A stretch of DNA of 64,000 nucleotides from Amoebophrya sp. A120 (GCA_905178155.1 CAJINV010000007.1:2089151-2153150); one strand, 5' to 3'; positions 10,733 through 24,006 are shown, counted from the first letter of the stretch. The notes: a model not told the origin generated them from the letters alone. Program-made: numbers and translations.

Positions 10733-13700
10733 TTCGTGTCCGCCTGCTGGATTTTTCCGACTGTTGTGCCAGTACGCCGAGCAGCAAATACGGCAGGTTT
10801 TTCCGTTGCGATCAATCTAGGGTGAAAAGCATCGCTTGCTTCTGGAGCAGTCGACGAACTAGTGGTCTTCTCTGGATATGACACAGAAAAATGCTTTAGC
10901 AAGCGTTCAACATAATATCTGGGAAGATACATCAGTGATTTCCAGTACCCAGCGCAGATACCGAATGCGAAGAAAGAGCCGCGCGGTGTGCTTTGTTTTT
11001 GGTGCACCTGTTGTTGTGGTCCTACAACAGGACGTCGTAAAAGTAAAAGCATCTTTCAACACCGCGCTGCTTCTACAAGCGCTGTCAATATACACAACTC
11101 AAGGTGTTGGTCACACGAAAGTATGTGAAAGAACAAGAAGATCACATTCACATTCACGGCACGTCTTGACTGCATGACATTTTTTACCCTTTGCAAGCAT
11201 TTTTGTGTGCGATATGGTGTCCTAGTTCTTGGCCGCCTTCGCCTTGTTCCTGCTATTTAGCAAACAACCAAGTTCGTCGGAGCAAAAAGTCGCTCAGAAC
11301 AGTGTTATCCGGAGTAAACACGTCCCAAACCCCAGAGTTGTCAGTGTCAACATGCAGATTTACAACTCCGTCAACATTCGTAATGCGCATCCCCATGAGC
11401 TGGTACTGGTTTCATGCATGTCTAATGGTGTGTTGGCACTTGCGCTGCTTTAAACCAGACAAGCAGAGGACTTTGTGACGCGGGTGTGTTTGTCATGCTG
11501 CACTACACTACACTCCCATACTAGAAATTTGGCTTGCAGCCTGCCTCCTTGCTGCAGAGTTCCCAACTTGACTATGGGATCGGGACTGTTATACACGGCA
11601 TAAATCTGCTCCCTCGCTGGAGTAAACAGAAGTTGAGTCCTCACTGCCCGGTTGTACGACCGCTTCGGATTCGCTCCAATGAGACGTATAGTTTTTGTAA
11701 GTAGTAAACACAGACACGCTGGGTTTGCGAAGAGTTACAACTGAACAGACACGCACTTTACGAAGTTGCAACTTGTCTTAAAGTGGTCAAATGGAAAACA
11801 ACAAAAGTTGATAAACGGGGAGAAAGATTTTGTGAAAAGGGAAAGCAACGGGCTGCATTCTCTGTCTTTTATTTAAGATTATCAATTTTAGTCAACGTTA
11901 TCTGTTCAAACAACAAGAATCCTTTATTCAAAAAGATGACACTCAATGCGACATACTGTTCCAGACCCCGGGTTCCTTGGTTTTTGTGGCACTCACATTG
12001 ACATTCACCCGTGTGTGTGAGTGCCAACGGCAATGATTGTTATCCCCTTTCTTCTTATCGTTATTCTTAATGTTAATTTTTTTTATTTTCCCTATTACAT
12101 TTAGCCTAGCTAATATAAAATTCAAGATAATTACGAAAGCAGGGCGAGGTGCCTTCCTGCCTGTCGAACAAGACAGCCCGTTCGCTTTCTCGCCTCTAGA
12201 GCTCCCGAACGCGCGCACTAACGGCAGCTGCGTAGCAGGTTGAGGTCTGCGGGCGTTGTGGGAAGTTGAGCCGGCGCGGAGAAGCGCCCCTACTGGTCTC
12301 ATTTTTGATGAGATGAATAAAAAAAGCCCTATTTTGAACGAATTAAGCCTTGGGCACGACGCACATTTTCTGTTATTCTCGTACCCAATCAGAGCAGACG
12401 CCGCGTGCCGCAGCGACAAAAACTCAGCGTCTACTCGGTGCGCCAGAGAGATGGGCGGGGTCCTCAGGGCTGGGTCGTGCCTCGCAGTCTGCTGCTGCGT
12501 GCCACACCACAGTGGAGGAGGAAGCGTATTTCTTTTTCTTTCATCGCAAATTCTGGAATTTTCACACGAACGAAGAGCAACATAGCTGCGAACGATACCG
12601 ACCCATTTCTCCCTGCTGTCTTGGGCAACGACTAAAATAACCGATTGATGTGGACTTGCGAAATTGTACGAGCGGCAGCTTCATTGCAGAAACGACAACA
12701 ATCAGAGGTCGTGATTACAGACTTTCCGTGTGAGAGAGTGCTTACATACTTACACGAAGTGGTAGGCCTGTACGACAAAAGGCCGCGAGAGCGAATTCAT
12801 CTGTTCACTTCCTTTATGTTTTTCCGGACGACTACTAGGACGACGGAATACGAAAATCTGGCAGCAATCACAATTGGTTTGCACGAGTAGTTTGCCTTTG
12901 CTGTTATGATTGCTACTGCACAAAATATCAAACCACCTCTTCAGGAAGAAGAGACGGCGCACGAACTTGCATACTTTTTCCAAGCGGTTCACAGCGCGGC
13001 GTGGAGCCTCGAAGGTACGATTGAACTACCGGTTTCTACTATATTTTCCTCGAGGAAACACGTGGTGGAAGAGTGACCACAAATTGACGAAGCGCAAGCG
13101 TGGTCGCATTGACGAACACGAATACAAGAATTACTAGCACAACTAAAAAACGATGACAACAAATAACCTTTCAACCGAGGACGCCACACATCAATTAATG
13201 GAAGAAACGTCCATGACACACCGAAATTATCGGAGGAAGATCTGCACGATAACGATATCTACCAAAAGAGGAGACGCTTTACGGTCCTCTTTTCGCAGCT
13301 CGTCTGATGAAACCGACGGTGCATCTACTACACGTCGTACTTTCTTTCTTTCTCCATGCAAACCACGATGAAAGCAACTACGTATGAGCGATGTAGTACT
13401 ACACTTTGCTTTTGCTCGTAGTTCTGGGGACAGAAGCGGAAACAGAAACTGCGACTTCCGCACCTCCAGCATAGGCATCTTCTGAACAGAAGCAAGAACA
13501 GGACTTACACTTGCGCACAAGAAGCGGCTGGCAGCGGCTCGAACTATGGAATGTGTTTCATGTAAAAAATCATCGTAAAGATAATATCTGTAGCGACGCT
13601 CCGGGCGGGGTTACCACATTCGAAATCTAAACAAATTCGACGTCTGACGCAGTCATGGAAAAACTTTAGAAGACTGTAGCTGGAAGGAAACGGGTACTCG

Positions 13701-14362
13701 CACTGGAATGGTGATAACAAAAATCAAATCATTTGCAATTGATACTAAACGTAAACGGAAAACATTTGGTTCATACGCCTATGTTGACTATGTATCATGA
13801 AAAAAAAAAAACGTGCACATGGTGAAGAATTGTACTACAGGAGAAACAGATATACTTAGTCTGTAGCGGGGTACGCTGCGCGTACACATGTGTAATGCTT
13901 GCTTTCGAATAGGAATAAGACAAGTGTTGATTGACATTGAAATTGAATTATTTAAATTTTGGTTGTAGTGTAAGGAAAGGGAAACGACAACTCTTCGGAG
14001 TAATATAAGTACGTGAGTAATATCGACGCGGCCGCGGGTCTTAGGCTTTCGGTGAAACGCGCGAACGCACGACGCGAACTTTATAACAGATGAAAACTAA
14101 AACAGCAAAACAAACGTAAGCACAACATTCGTGCTACTTCCTGTAAATGAAACTCAAATCAAAATTTGCGCCGAGCAGATGCAGAGGTGTAAATCTAAAT
14201 ACTAGCTACTGCTAATATTCGTATGTTAAGCTGCCTGGTTCTTGATAGTCACAGTGTCTACTCTTCCTTCCTTTACTCCCGTGCTGGAATCAAAGAATTT
14301 TTGAGCAGCAGAGCAGCACCTCAAGCCGTGTTCTTGCGAAATCAATTGCTACTACGGCAGCT
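10733..14362. other. Long gene-free spacer
   Basis: Mostly AT-rich sequence with no coding frame I would support. It contains a homopolymer A run near 13800 and a short inverted repeat at 11988-12025. No RNA gene, introner or transposon ends were recognised. It separates the surface-protein gene from the large gene ending at 14363. Confidence 0.5.
11988..12025. repeat. Short inverted repeat
   Basis: Arms GGCACTCACA (11988-11997) and TGTGAGTGCC (12016-12025) are exact complements separated by 18 nt. It sits in the gene-free spacer. It could form a hairpin in RNA; no adjacent transcript is identified. Confidence 0.6.
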
Positions 14363-17300
14363 CTATGTGCTGAACATCATTTCCTCGGTTGGCCACCACT
14401 TGTCATGGTGTTCCAGCTATGCACTGCAAAAGTGTCTGGGTCTGGAAGTTGTGACGCGAACAAGAATTCTGGAGCGGACTACAAAAATCTGTATTGCGTG
14501 TCGTGTCGTGTGCAACGTGAGCGTTAAAATTACAAACTGTTTCACATCTCATGCAAACGTACGTATTAAAGACCGAGCTTCATCATCTCATCATGCAGGG
14601 CAGGCATGAAGAAGCCTTCGCCGTCAAACGATAACCCGTAAAAATGCTTGGCGTGCATGAAAATTCATCCGAGCCAGCTACATACAATTATCAATATCAT
14701 GTTCAGAAAGATGCATGACGAACAACCTCACGACTCTCACAGTTCCTGACCCAGACATTACATTTGCACGGGATACCAGCGACAAAACGGGCACCTCCGT
14801 TTTGAAGAGCTCGAACCGCAGCGCGTCCTGGTTTTCGAGCCGTTCCTTGTTAAAGTCCAGCTCCGGCTCCACCAATTCCCAGTTCAGCGGCTTCACCGGC
14901 TTCCCCTCGGAATACAACACGTTTTTGCTGCGCCCCTGCATCTGTCCAATGCAAATCTGTAGTTTGGGTCTGGAGACAACTTGTCAATCATCATGCGGAA
15001 TCTATTTTCTCTGAGGAGCACTTTAATATCTAAGTGGATCCTAGTACTAGTAGTATGGCAAGATTTATTTGCGACACTTTTTCATGATGCGAAACTACGG
15101 TGAACGCGCACTACAAACTGCGTCCTTGTATGACAAATGCAACTGCTCTCGTCTTGATAGTCGTGCTGTCGGCCGAGCGATGCTACAAGTTCAATTGATC
15201 ATGATCATGATGTTTATATATTTCCAGACCCAAATACCATAAATTTGCAGTGGATAGCTTCAGTCGATCCAGCTTGAATGTTCCGGACCTCTTCGGTTGC
15301 ATCCTCGCGACCAAGCGCGCGGAGGGCGGAGGCGAGGCGGTTTTCAGCTGTCGCGGGTTCAAGGTCTTGTACACCTCGAACGCGACGCTGTACATGTCTC
15401 CGAGCTGCTTTTCCCGGGTCGACTCAAATCCGTCGTCGTCCAAGGCTAAGGCCGTCGTGTACTGCAGCGACTCCTCAAACAGCCTTTCCTGCCGTTTGTC
15501 CTCCCTTTCCATCATCAGACGCCAGTAGACCTTGGTGGAAAACCGGTACCGATTTGTCTCCTTCAACTGGTTTTCCCGTTCCCGGGCCTCCACCACCTCC
15601 GCCGGGTCCTCGTCCGTGTCGAAATTCAGCACCAAGTAGTTGTCTGAGGAAAATCTGGCGCGGGTGACCATGTCGACCAACTCCGCGTAGGTGGGCGTCA
15701 TGTCGGGTCGGAGCGGCGGCAGCGGCTCGGGCGGCAGTTCCGGCGGTGGCACCCCGGCTTCCATGGCCTCGTCGTACGCCGTTTTCTTCAGGGCCCACTT
15801 GCTGTAATTCCGCATGTACAGCCGGGTCTCCTCCTTGTACGCTTCCAGCCGGCACATGTGGATGTACCTTCGGTACCGGAGCTCCGGGATGATGAACTTG
15901 TTGATGTCCCTCTCGGACATCAAATTTGCGGTCACTCGATCGTATCCTGTGTAAAAACGTCCCCACCTTATACATTAAGTCAAAATGCGAAATCTACATA
16001 GAAGAAAGGTCAACCAGTTTTAGCTCCTTTTGCGCATGACATAAACAGGCTGTTGCGCATGACAAATCTTGGCTCGCAGTGTAGTCGTCTTTAGCTAGTC
16101 AGCATGCAGATTTGCATTACAACTCTGGGGAGGTGGCGACGTTTTTACCAAGGATAGATCGTACCACTGCTTCTTGATGTCTGCCGCCGATTTATATTTC
16201 TGTGGCTGTTATGCATTGCAAATATGTCTGGGTCTGGAAGACTGCAGAGTTTATCATGCTCGGCCAGCATGTGCATGACTCTCAAGTCTGTCATGCGCGC
16301 CAGGCAAGCATCCCAGATTTTTGTCATGCGGAAACGCAGTTCGCCATGCAGAACAGGCAACACCTAGCAGCTCAGAAAATTGATGTAATGCGTGGCCACC
16401 AATTGGGACGTCCTCAAGACTGTCCAGCCAGCGACATCACAAGTTTCCAGACCTCCCAGACATATTTGCAACATTTCATAGCTGCTTGTTCTTCTTGTCC
16501 TGTAGCTTGGGCAGCGACGGCGTCGGCGCGCTGGGACCGTGGCGGCGGGACGTTTTTTGCGTCTTGTTGATCCACTGGGTCATGGTCAGTCCCATGTTAG
16601 ACGCTTGCTCCGCCTGGTCCAACGAGTTATCGAGCTCCGCGACCCTGGTTTGCATCATGTCGGACTTCAGCAGCTCTTCCCCGCAGACCTTCCGTTCCAC
16701 TTTCACCCACCGCTTCATCAGAACGCGAATGTAGCACCCGCGGTTGAACTTGAAGAAGCGGAAGGACCGCTGCACCGTGCGGGCGTGGTAGGAAAAGTTC
16801 ATCGCGCGAAAGAAGAACCGCTGCTCGGGGCGACAGGTCTTCTCCAGAAACTGCAGCATGATCCGCGCGCGCAGCCGCCGCCGACCGAGCTCCACCTTCA
16901 GCTTCGCTTTGGCGAGGAAGAAGAGCCAGAACGTTTTCCTCTTCGTGTTCTCCGTGAAGTATTTTTGGAGCGCGATCTTCGTCTCCAATGGGTGGGCCTC
17001 CACCTGCCGTTGCGCTTTCAAGGCGGGTAGAGACTTGATGTCGTCCGTCTGCATATCGTGGACCTTCAGCTCCTCGTTCTTCTGCAGGATTTGGAACAGC
17101 GAGCTCTGGTCCTCCTCATTGCTGTTTTCCACCTTCGCCCATCAAAAGGAAAAATGATCCCCCCTCCCCATTATATTTCAAAACGAAGTTCAAGTTTCTG
17201 ATGCTGGATTTGCATACACAATAAACGCGCTCCGTCTACTAGAAGTAAGGTATTGCGGCCAGATCCACCACCTTCACCTAGGTGGGTGCGTTTGTCGTTT

Positions 17301-20300
17301 GTGTCTAATAGAGTATAGCACTGCAAACGGCCACTGCCTCCCGCTATGCACAAAAGCATGCCAAATCGCTTCCATAATCAGGCGGAAGCATCTGCTGGCA
17401 CACTTGTCTCCTTGCAAGACATCATGTGCGTTTTTTTTGTGGCCACAAATCACCAACAACACAAATTCATTCCGAATGTTCTTGATGTGTAAGTTTTCAA
17501 TATGAGGAGGGGGGATTTTTCCTCTCAATAGCGTCACCTGCTGGATGAACTCCTTTTCCTTCTCGGACGGAAGCGCGATTTCCTCGAAATACCGTGCGGA
17601 GAGCGCCAGCTGGATGAAGACCGGCCAGGCGCGCTGCAGGGCCTTCATGCGCGCCTTCGCGTTGTCGTCGACCGGGTTCATCGGCTTCGCGTTCTCGATC
17701 GCCCACGCCCGTGCCATTTTCTTCTCGTAGTTCACCAGAATCGCGTTGCGCCAGTCTTCCACCTGGGTCAGGTATCGCTCGAACACCTCCTGGCGGTGCT
17801 GCTTCAGCGACTTCAGGTGCGTTTCCAGGTACACGGTCCGCGACTCCGGGTGCCACTTTGCGCGCAAGTTCATGCGGTTCCTGGCGATGATGAAGGTCGG
17901 CGGCTTGGTCCACACGGCGAGCGCCACGTCCACTAACTTCACCTCGTCTGTGACTTTTTGTTTTTCCTCCTTTTTCGCGACCTGCAGAAAGTCGACGTCC
18001 TCGTCATCCGAGTCCCTCCGGTAAATCACGCTCATGATTCTCGGCAGCAGGTCGTCCAGCAAGTCCTTGCACTGCCGCAGCAGGTTCTCGTTTTCCTGCA
18101 CTTCGGCGGAGAAATTGTTCAGGTCCACGCCACCGGACTTGTTGCCCTTGTTGCCCTGGAGCCGCTGCAACTCCAGGCGCTCCTCCGCCGTGTCAATTTG
18201 CAGCAGAATCTTGCTGATCCGGTAGTTCAACACTTTCGTGTCCGGCTCCAACGCGTATGCAACACAAATTTCCTGCCCGCTGCAGCACACGTACAAAATG
18301 CATCACAGATTTCGCAAATTTATATAGAGAAGTGTAAACACTTGTTGTGCAGCTGGTTAGGATCGAGGGTATAGTTTTGTCATGCAGAATAAACCGCATT
18401 TCCATATGTACAACGTGTGCCGCGGGAAAAAAAATATTTTCTTTGGATACCGTGCCCTGGTACTGAAGCTCCTTCGACACGAAGGTGTCGGAGAAAGTTA
18501 AGCTGTGGATCAAGCCCGGCGTGTCTTTGATGGCGTTCCAGTTGAACTGTTCGGTGTGGAGTAAGGATTTTTCCTGCTCCCGGTTCAGCTGCGCGACCCG
18601 CTCGGCCTCCGCCTCGGCCTCCCGCTCCTCCTTCGACAGCTTCTGCTTCTTTGGCTGCATGAAGGAGAAAAGCTGCTGCTTCTTCTGTGGTCTGCTCGTC
18701 GCCCCGGCAGTAGCTCCTGCTTTCTCGTTCTGCAAAGCCAACCGCTTCGCCTGCTCCTCCTGCTCGTACTTCATCGCCGCCAGTCCGCCCGGCTGCGGGC
18801 CGGTGAAGAGGCGCTTCGTCTGCTCCGCCTTGATGAAATTTTTCGCGTCGTACGCGACCACAAAGCTGCTGGCCACGGACTGCTGCTTCTTCTCCAGCAA
18901 GTCTTGCAGCTCCTGCTTCACGCTCGGGTGCGGTCTCTCCAGCGGCGCGCCGGTCTGCTCGTGGAAGAACTGCTTGGTGGAGTCCTGGAAGGCGGAATGG
19001 AGAAAATCCCCGAAATTCTCCACCTCATACGGTGCGGGGTGCAGCAAATCTCTGTGGTCATCAAAGTGAAAGTACAGAGGGTCGGTGTTGTTCCGGTTCG
19101 TGACGCGGGAGGACTTGCTCCTCGCGATTCTCCGGCTGCGCTCCAGGTTGGCCTGCTCGATTTTCTGGTGGAGCCTCTTGCGCAAGTACTCCAACACCGG
19201 TTCCGACACGATGGCGCGGTTCAGTTTCGAGAATTTGCTCGGCTCCGGCCGCACGTTCGCCCGCGGAAGCAGCGGCTGGAGGAGTTGCAGCGTCGGCTGC
19301 GCGGACATCTTTAAACGGTTTGCGTTTTCCTCCGTATTTTCGTCCGCGGCCTCATCATCTTCCCCGTACCGGAGTTTTAGATCCACCTTCGTCGGTACCA
19401 TGTGGTACGACCGGCCGGCGAGGTGCTGCCCCGCGAGCGCCTGGGTATCCTGGTACGCCTGGATGGCGGCCAACCCCAGATCGGCCGTCGACGTCTGGTT
19501 CAGAAAGGGCATCGTCAAACTCGCCTCCAAATTCACCCGCCGGTCGCTGTGCGCTGGGGAGGCGAGATCAAGACCATCATGATGGGGACTAGTACTACTA
19601 GTACGGAATAACAAGTCTTTATTTCGGTTGCTTTCCTCTACTTGTTCCCCGTCACTGTAACTTTGCACGCCGAAGAAACTGGTCTTGCAGTCCTTCACCT
19701 TTTTCAGCACCCGCTTCTGGTTCACGCCAAACCGGGCGGCCCGGCCGCCGGTGACCGCCGCGCGGATCGACCTTTCGTTCGGCGCGCCGATCTTCAGCTT
19801 GCCCTCGTCGTGGCCCCCGGGCTCGAGCAGGTAGGGGAGCTTTGGAATCTGCTTCGACAACCGCGGAGCGTGGATCAGGGTGCGGGACAAGTTGATCAAA
19901 AGCCGCTGCTGTTCCTGCTGTTTGTGGATGTAGTCCTGCAGAAACTCGTTCACCAGAGTTTGCTTCTCCTGTTTGGGCAGCCGGTCCAGAATCTCCGAGC
20001 GGCTAGCGATGGTCTTGTGGAAGGCATTCACTTTGGTCCCGGCGCGGTTCATGCGCAGGGTCGGCGAGCTGGCGGGGAACATGTCGACTCGGAGCGCCAG
20101 CATGTCCCGGATCAACACGTTGCAGACCTCCACGTCGCGCAGCGGCTATCCTGTGCAAAAGTATCGTAGTCGTACTAATTGCAAACATGCATGACAAATC
20201 TCCTTCCTAAGGTAAAACAGCATTACAAATTCCACTTTTCTTCTTGCCAAAATTTGTGATGCAATTTACACTAGTACGATACTTTTGCAATGCATAGCGG

Positions 20301-22868
20301 CAGCATCGACACGATGTGCTGCAGCTCGTCCTCCGATCTCGAGGTCAACGACGTCACGGTTTCCGAGACGTTATCCAGCCAGGGTCCCCCTGCACCACCA
20401 CCGTTGTCCGAGGACAGTAATGTCGCCGATTGGAGATGATGTTGACCACCATGATGCGCACCAGAAGTTGTGCTGGACAGGAAGTTTGCGATGGGCGAGC
20501 TCTGCAGCATGTTCCCCGTGCTGGTGCTGGTTCCGGCAAACCCGGTCATCGTGGCGGTGGTCGTGCCCTGCAAAGCCAGCTTCTCGGCGTTCGTGCGGCT
20601 CTCCATCGGCTGGAGCAGTTTTTCCAAGTGCATCGGCAGCATGGCGTTTTTTCGCACCACCATCGTGTTGCGCAGTCCCTCCGGCAGCGCCCGCGGGTGG
20701 TTTTTCCGGTGCTCCATCAGCGCCTCGCGGTGCTTCGTCAGCAGCTGCTGGAGAAACTCGCAGTCCTGGGCGGGCACCCGGCCGGACCCCTCCAGCGTGG
20801 AAGCCGCGGTCTCGGACAGTTGGTCCGGCTGCCAGTACAGGTGCAACAGGAGTTTCAGGTCGCTCCGCTGCTGATTCGTGAAGAAGGAGCAATTGCCGGT
20901 TTTGTTCGGGTTCCCCTCCTTTGCCAGGTAGAGCGCGAGACAGAGCAGTTTTTCCCCGTAGGTCACCCACGCCTCCAACTTCTTCTCCGTGTCGCTCTTG
21001 CGCCGCAGCGTTCGCGACTCGATTTTTTCCGTCCGGTTCCAGGCTCGAGGCTGAATCGGCGCGGTCAGGTGACTCCGGGAGGTCCCCTGCACGTAGTTAT
21101 TCCATCCTGCCCCAGTCGTCTGACGCGCCGGGTTCAACGGCGTCAATTTGTTCATCTGCTGTGGTCTCCGGGCGATCGGCTTCGACGACGACCCTGTGGT
21201 CGTGATGTTCCCGCTCGTTGACGTTGTGGTCTTCTGCAAAACCGAAGTGGTGGTCGTGGACATCAGTGCACTTCCGGGTGGTCCGATCAACGTCTTCGAC
21301 AGAGGTTGCTTCTGCAACTCCAGAAGCTCTTCCGACTGCGGCGGGTAGCTAGACTGCACACCGTGGACCGTGCCGGAAATCTCGTCGAAATCCCGCAGAA
21401 GCAACTTGCTGCTGCTCGAGTTGTCAGTTCTTAGCGCAATTCTGCTGTTAGTGTTTGCTCTATCTTCAGAAATCGGACCACCACTGCTGATCTTTGCCTC
21501 CAGCAACTCCGGGTAGCCGTTTGCAAAGTGTTTCGGCAAAGCCGCGCGGGGCACGCCCCCATCCGGGGAGGACAGTTTTCGCCAGTCGTTTTCCTGGCCG
21601 GAGGGCAGGTAGGATTTGACTTCCTTGCCCGTGAACTTCCCGTAGGTCGACCCGAGCGGGAGGGGTTCGCGTTTTTTGCGCGCATTACTGCCGTCGTCCG
21701 CCGCCGCGCCGCCGAACGCGGAAAACGACATGAGTTTCGCGCGCTCCTTCTTCATCATGCCGGCCGCGAACCCGGTGGCGGCCGAGGGCTTCTTGCCGAA
21801 CCCGCCCGTCAAGGCGGCGAGTCCGCCGAGAGACCCGGCGGAGTTCAACAGAGAAGAGGCGCCGTTGTTTTGGTCGCCCGTTATTTGCGGCTTCTTCAGC
21901 TCCTCTTGGTAGTATGCGTCGCCGATAGTCGTCGCCGCTTGTGCGGGCGGCATCCGGCCCAAAGGAGAAATTGTTGTTTTTGTTTCCTCATTGTCTTCCG
22001 CTTCCAGAAAGGTCTTGCTCAGAAACTGGGCGTAGAACCCCGGATCACAGGTGCCTTTCGGATCCACATGCTTCGCGAACGAGCTGGTCAGGTCCTGCGC
22101 CGCACCGTCGGCCGCAAAGCCACCGTGCGCGGAGGTCTTGCTGCGTTTCAGCTTGTTGCCGAACCCGGCTTGTTTCATCCCAGGGCCGCCTGCTTTGGGT
22201 TTTTGCAGCAGCGAGGATTGCTGTTGCTGATAATTCGCGGCTTCGGAAGCCGCGGGTGGTCCTACTGCTGCTCCGCCGCTACTTGCAGATGATGCTCCGA
22301 AATCGCCGACGGTTGCTGCTTTTGCACCAGCAACGACGACTTCAGTTGAGGGCGTTCTTGTCTTCACTACAGATGATCCATCTGCCTGCTTTGGTTCCGC
22401 GTCGACTTTACTGGTTTTTAATGACGAGGATGTTGATCCAGCATCCGCTGGTTTAATACTTGCCGCCGCCGCTGCAGAAGTGCCACCAGCAGCTGCTTCG
22501 GCGTTGATAGTAGCTTTGTTCGCGGCTTTTGGCGAACCCGCCGAACCGCCCCCGGCGTTCGTTGGACTCGCGAGACTTGTGGATGGCGAGGTCGTGGGGC
22601 TGTTGCTGGTCATCTCCGTGTTGCCGGACCCTTGTTTCATCCGTCTCCGCTCCGTACTACTGTCGGCCCGCGAGGACAGATAAGGGTTATTACCCGGGTT
22701 TTCCCCACCCAGCTCGGAATCCCGCTCCGCTTCCGGAGAATGCCCCCGGCTGCGGGAAAACTCCCGCAGGTTTCCGCCGGACCGCTGTAGCAGCTGCTGC
22801 GTAACCTCCACATTCTGACGCACGGTCGCGCCCTTCTCCACGAGAAAGTCGCAGCTGTCTTTTGTCAT
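14363..22868 (-). CDS. Large protein of unknown function, eight exons
   Basis: Exons: 22868-20297, 20141-18450, 18250-17531, 17134-16481, 16204-16157, 15937-15257, 14937-14776 and 14412-14363. They sum to 6,579 nt = 2,193 codons with stop (2,192 aa), and every junction is an introner. The start is the first in-frame ATG. The first ~750 residues are Ser/Thr/Ala/Gly-rich and probably disordered, after a short conserved-looking start (MTKDSCDFLVEKGATVRQN). The rest is charged and helical with Lys/Arg/Glu repeats and Trp/aromatic-basic segments such as 'WLFFLAKAKLKVELGRRRL', 'IRVLMKRWVKVE', 'YMRNYSKWALKK' and 'VYWRLMMERED'. These recall IQ- or SFI1-like calmodulin/centrin-binding helices, but I cannot assign a family. 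No signal peptide or TM helix. A cytoskeletal or centrosomal scaffold role is only a suggestion. Confidence 0.8.
14418..14775. mobile_element. Introner, family I (358 bp)
   Basis: Left end TATGCACTGCAAAAGTGTC then TGGGTCTGG; right end, complemented, TATCCCGTGCAAATGTAATG. Perfect 5-bp repeats CCAGC at 14413-14417 and 14776-14780. Precise removal joins 'VPVLSL' to 'EHHDKWWPTEEM', which gives the last 50-nt exon and the stop codon of the host gene. Confidence 0.9.
14943..15256. mobile_element. Introner, family I (314 bp)
   Basis: Left end TGTCCAATGCAAATCTGTAG, right end complemented TATCCACTGCAAATTTATGG; both continue to TTTGGGTCTGG. Flanks GCATC and GCTTC match 4 of 5. Removal joins 'LDRLK' to 'QGRSKNVLYS' in frame. 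Confidence 0.85.
15943..16156. mobile_element. Introner, family II variant (214 bp)
   Basis: Left end TATCCTGTGTAAAAACGTCC, right end complemented TATCCTTGGTAAAAACGTCG. Perfect 5-bp repeats GATCG at 15938-15942 and 16157-16161. Removal joins 'IKKQWYD' to 'RVTANLMSER' in frame. Confidence 0.9.
16210..16480. mobile_element. Introner, family I (271 bp)
   Basis: Left end TATGCATTGCAAATATGTCT, right end complemented TATGAAATGTTGCAAATATG; inward GGGTCTGG on the left and GGAGGTCTGG on the right. Flanks GCTGT and GCTGC match 4 of 5. Removal joins 'DKKNKQ' to 'PQKYKSAADI' in frame. Confidence 0.85.
17140..17530. mobile_element. Introner, family III (391 bp)
   Basis: Left end CATCAAAAGGAAAAATGATC (first base C instead of T), right end complemented TATTGAGAGGAAAAATCCCC. 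Flanks TCGCC and GCGTC match 3 of 5. Removal joins 'FIQQVT' to 'QVENSNEEDQ' in frame. Interior homologous, in the same orientation, to the element at 2224-2549. Confidence 0.85.
18256..18449. mobile_element. Introner, separate family (194 bp)
   Basis: Left end TATGCAACACAAATTTCCTG, right end complemented TATCCAAAGAAAATATTTTT; both reach CCCGC. Flanks ACGCG and CCGTG match 3 of 5. Removal joins 'LQYQGTV' to 'LEPDTKVLNY' in frame. Confidence 0.75.
20147..20296. mobile_element. Introner, family II (150 bp, smallest clear copy)
   Basis: Left end TATCCTGTGCAAAAGTATCG, right end complemented TATGCATTGCAAAAGTATCG. Perfect 5-bp repeats GCGGC at 20142-20146 and 20297-20301. Removal joins 'HIVSMLP' to 'LRDVEVCNVL' in frame. 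Contains the GCATGACAAA motif common in family I interiors. Confidence 0.9.
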
Positions 22869-24006
22869 AGTTTGTAAGCACAATCAAGCGAGTGCGAATT
22901 TGTACTTAATCCGTGCTATCCTTTACTTTTTGGGTTTGGGGTGGGATGGGGTTTGGGGTACAATTGAAAAATGAATGACGTACCTGTAGATCATTTCTCG
23001 GTACAAAAAGTATGAAGGACATGATCCATAAGGTATTTCGTGCTCATCGCATCGTGCAGCGGATGAAAGAAAAAGTAATTTACTTTATCTAAAAGTACTC
23101 AAACTCAAATGAACGACATCGACGGCATGAATGGGAGGTCTAGTAGCTCTACTTACCTCTACGTGCTCGGTAGACAGGAAGAAGATCACCAGGTGGGACG
23201 AGAAACACCACATATAGGAAGATGGAAGAAATGCAGCTGAAAACGGAGACGAAGTTCGTCTGTACCTGTACGACAACTAGGAGTAGGAGTACAACGATAA
23301 GAACGAAAAATACGACTGAAAGAACGTGAAAGATGTGTCGCACCAGCAGGCAATAAACCAGAGCGACATTAGGAGATTGAGAACTTCTTCTGCTTCTAGC
23401 GCGGCAGGGGCTAGCCCTACGTCTACTGACGGCACGGGGGTCGTGGCACCAACATACAACATCGACACAACATTTGCATCCTTCTAAAATTAAAACCACT
23501 GTACGAAGTCAAAGCGAAGAACGGGCCAGGTTTGATGACGATCTAGAGGAGGTGTTCTTGAGGATCAGATTTCAAAATGATCATCATGGGATGTCGGCAC
23601 AGAGCATCAACATTGCGTTTTCTTCAGGTTAGCTGGAAGGTGCAGTGGTGCTTAGGCTTACCCCTCACCATGCTGTGACCGCCTCCTGGTCTTCTGACAC
23701 AAGATGAAGAATCTTCTTTGCCTTTGTCGCTTGATCATGTCCGATTCCAACACAACGACAGGTTGTGGCTCAAGTACTATTTCGCTTCTGGTACGACTCG
23801 TCATCTTTCTTGCCCTTGCCTTTGATCACGCTTGCTATATCTGTTGTATACTAGTCAGAGATGACGAGTTGATCACTGTACTTTTTTCTATGTAGTAGCG
23901 GCCGGACCGCCGGCACGACGAAGTCCTGCTGGAAATCAAAAGATGTTGAAGTAAAGCGCACAACAATTTCGTGCAGCCCTGGTCTTCTTGTCGCGTAATT
24001 AGCTCC
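22869..24006. other. Intergenic spacer
   Basis: Lies between the start of the large gene at 22868 and the stop of the next gene at 24007. AT-rich with several GATCATC-like stretches. No exon, RNA gene or element ends recognised; should contain the promoter and 5' leader of the large gene. Confidence 0.5.
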
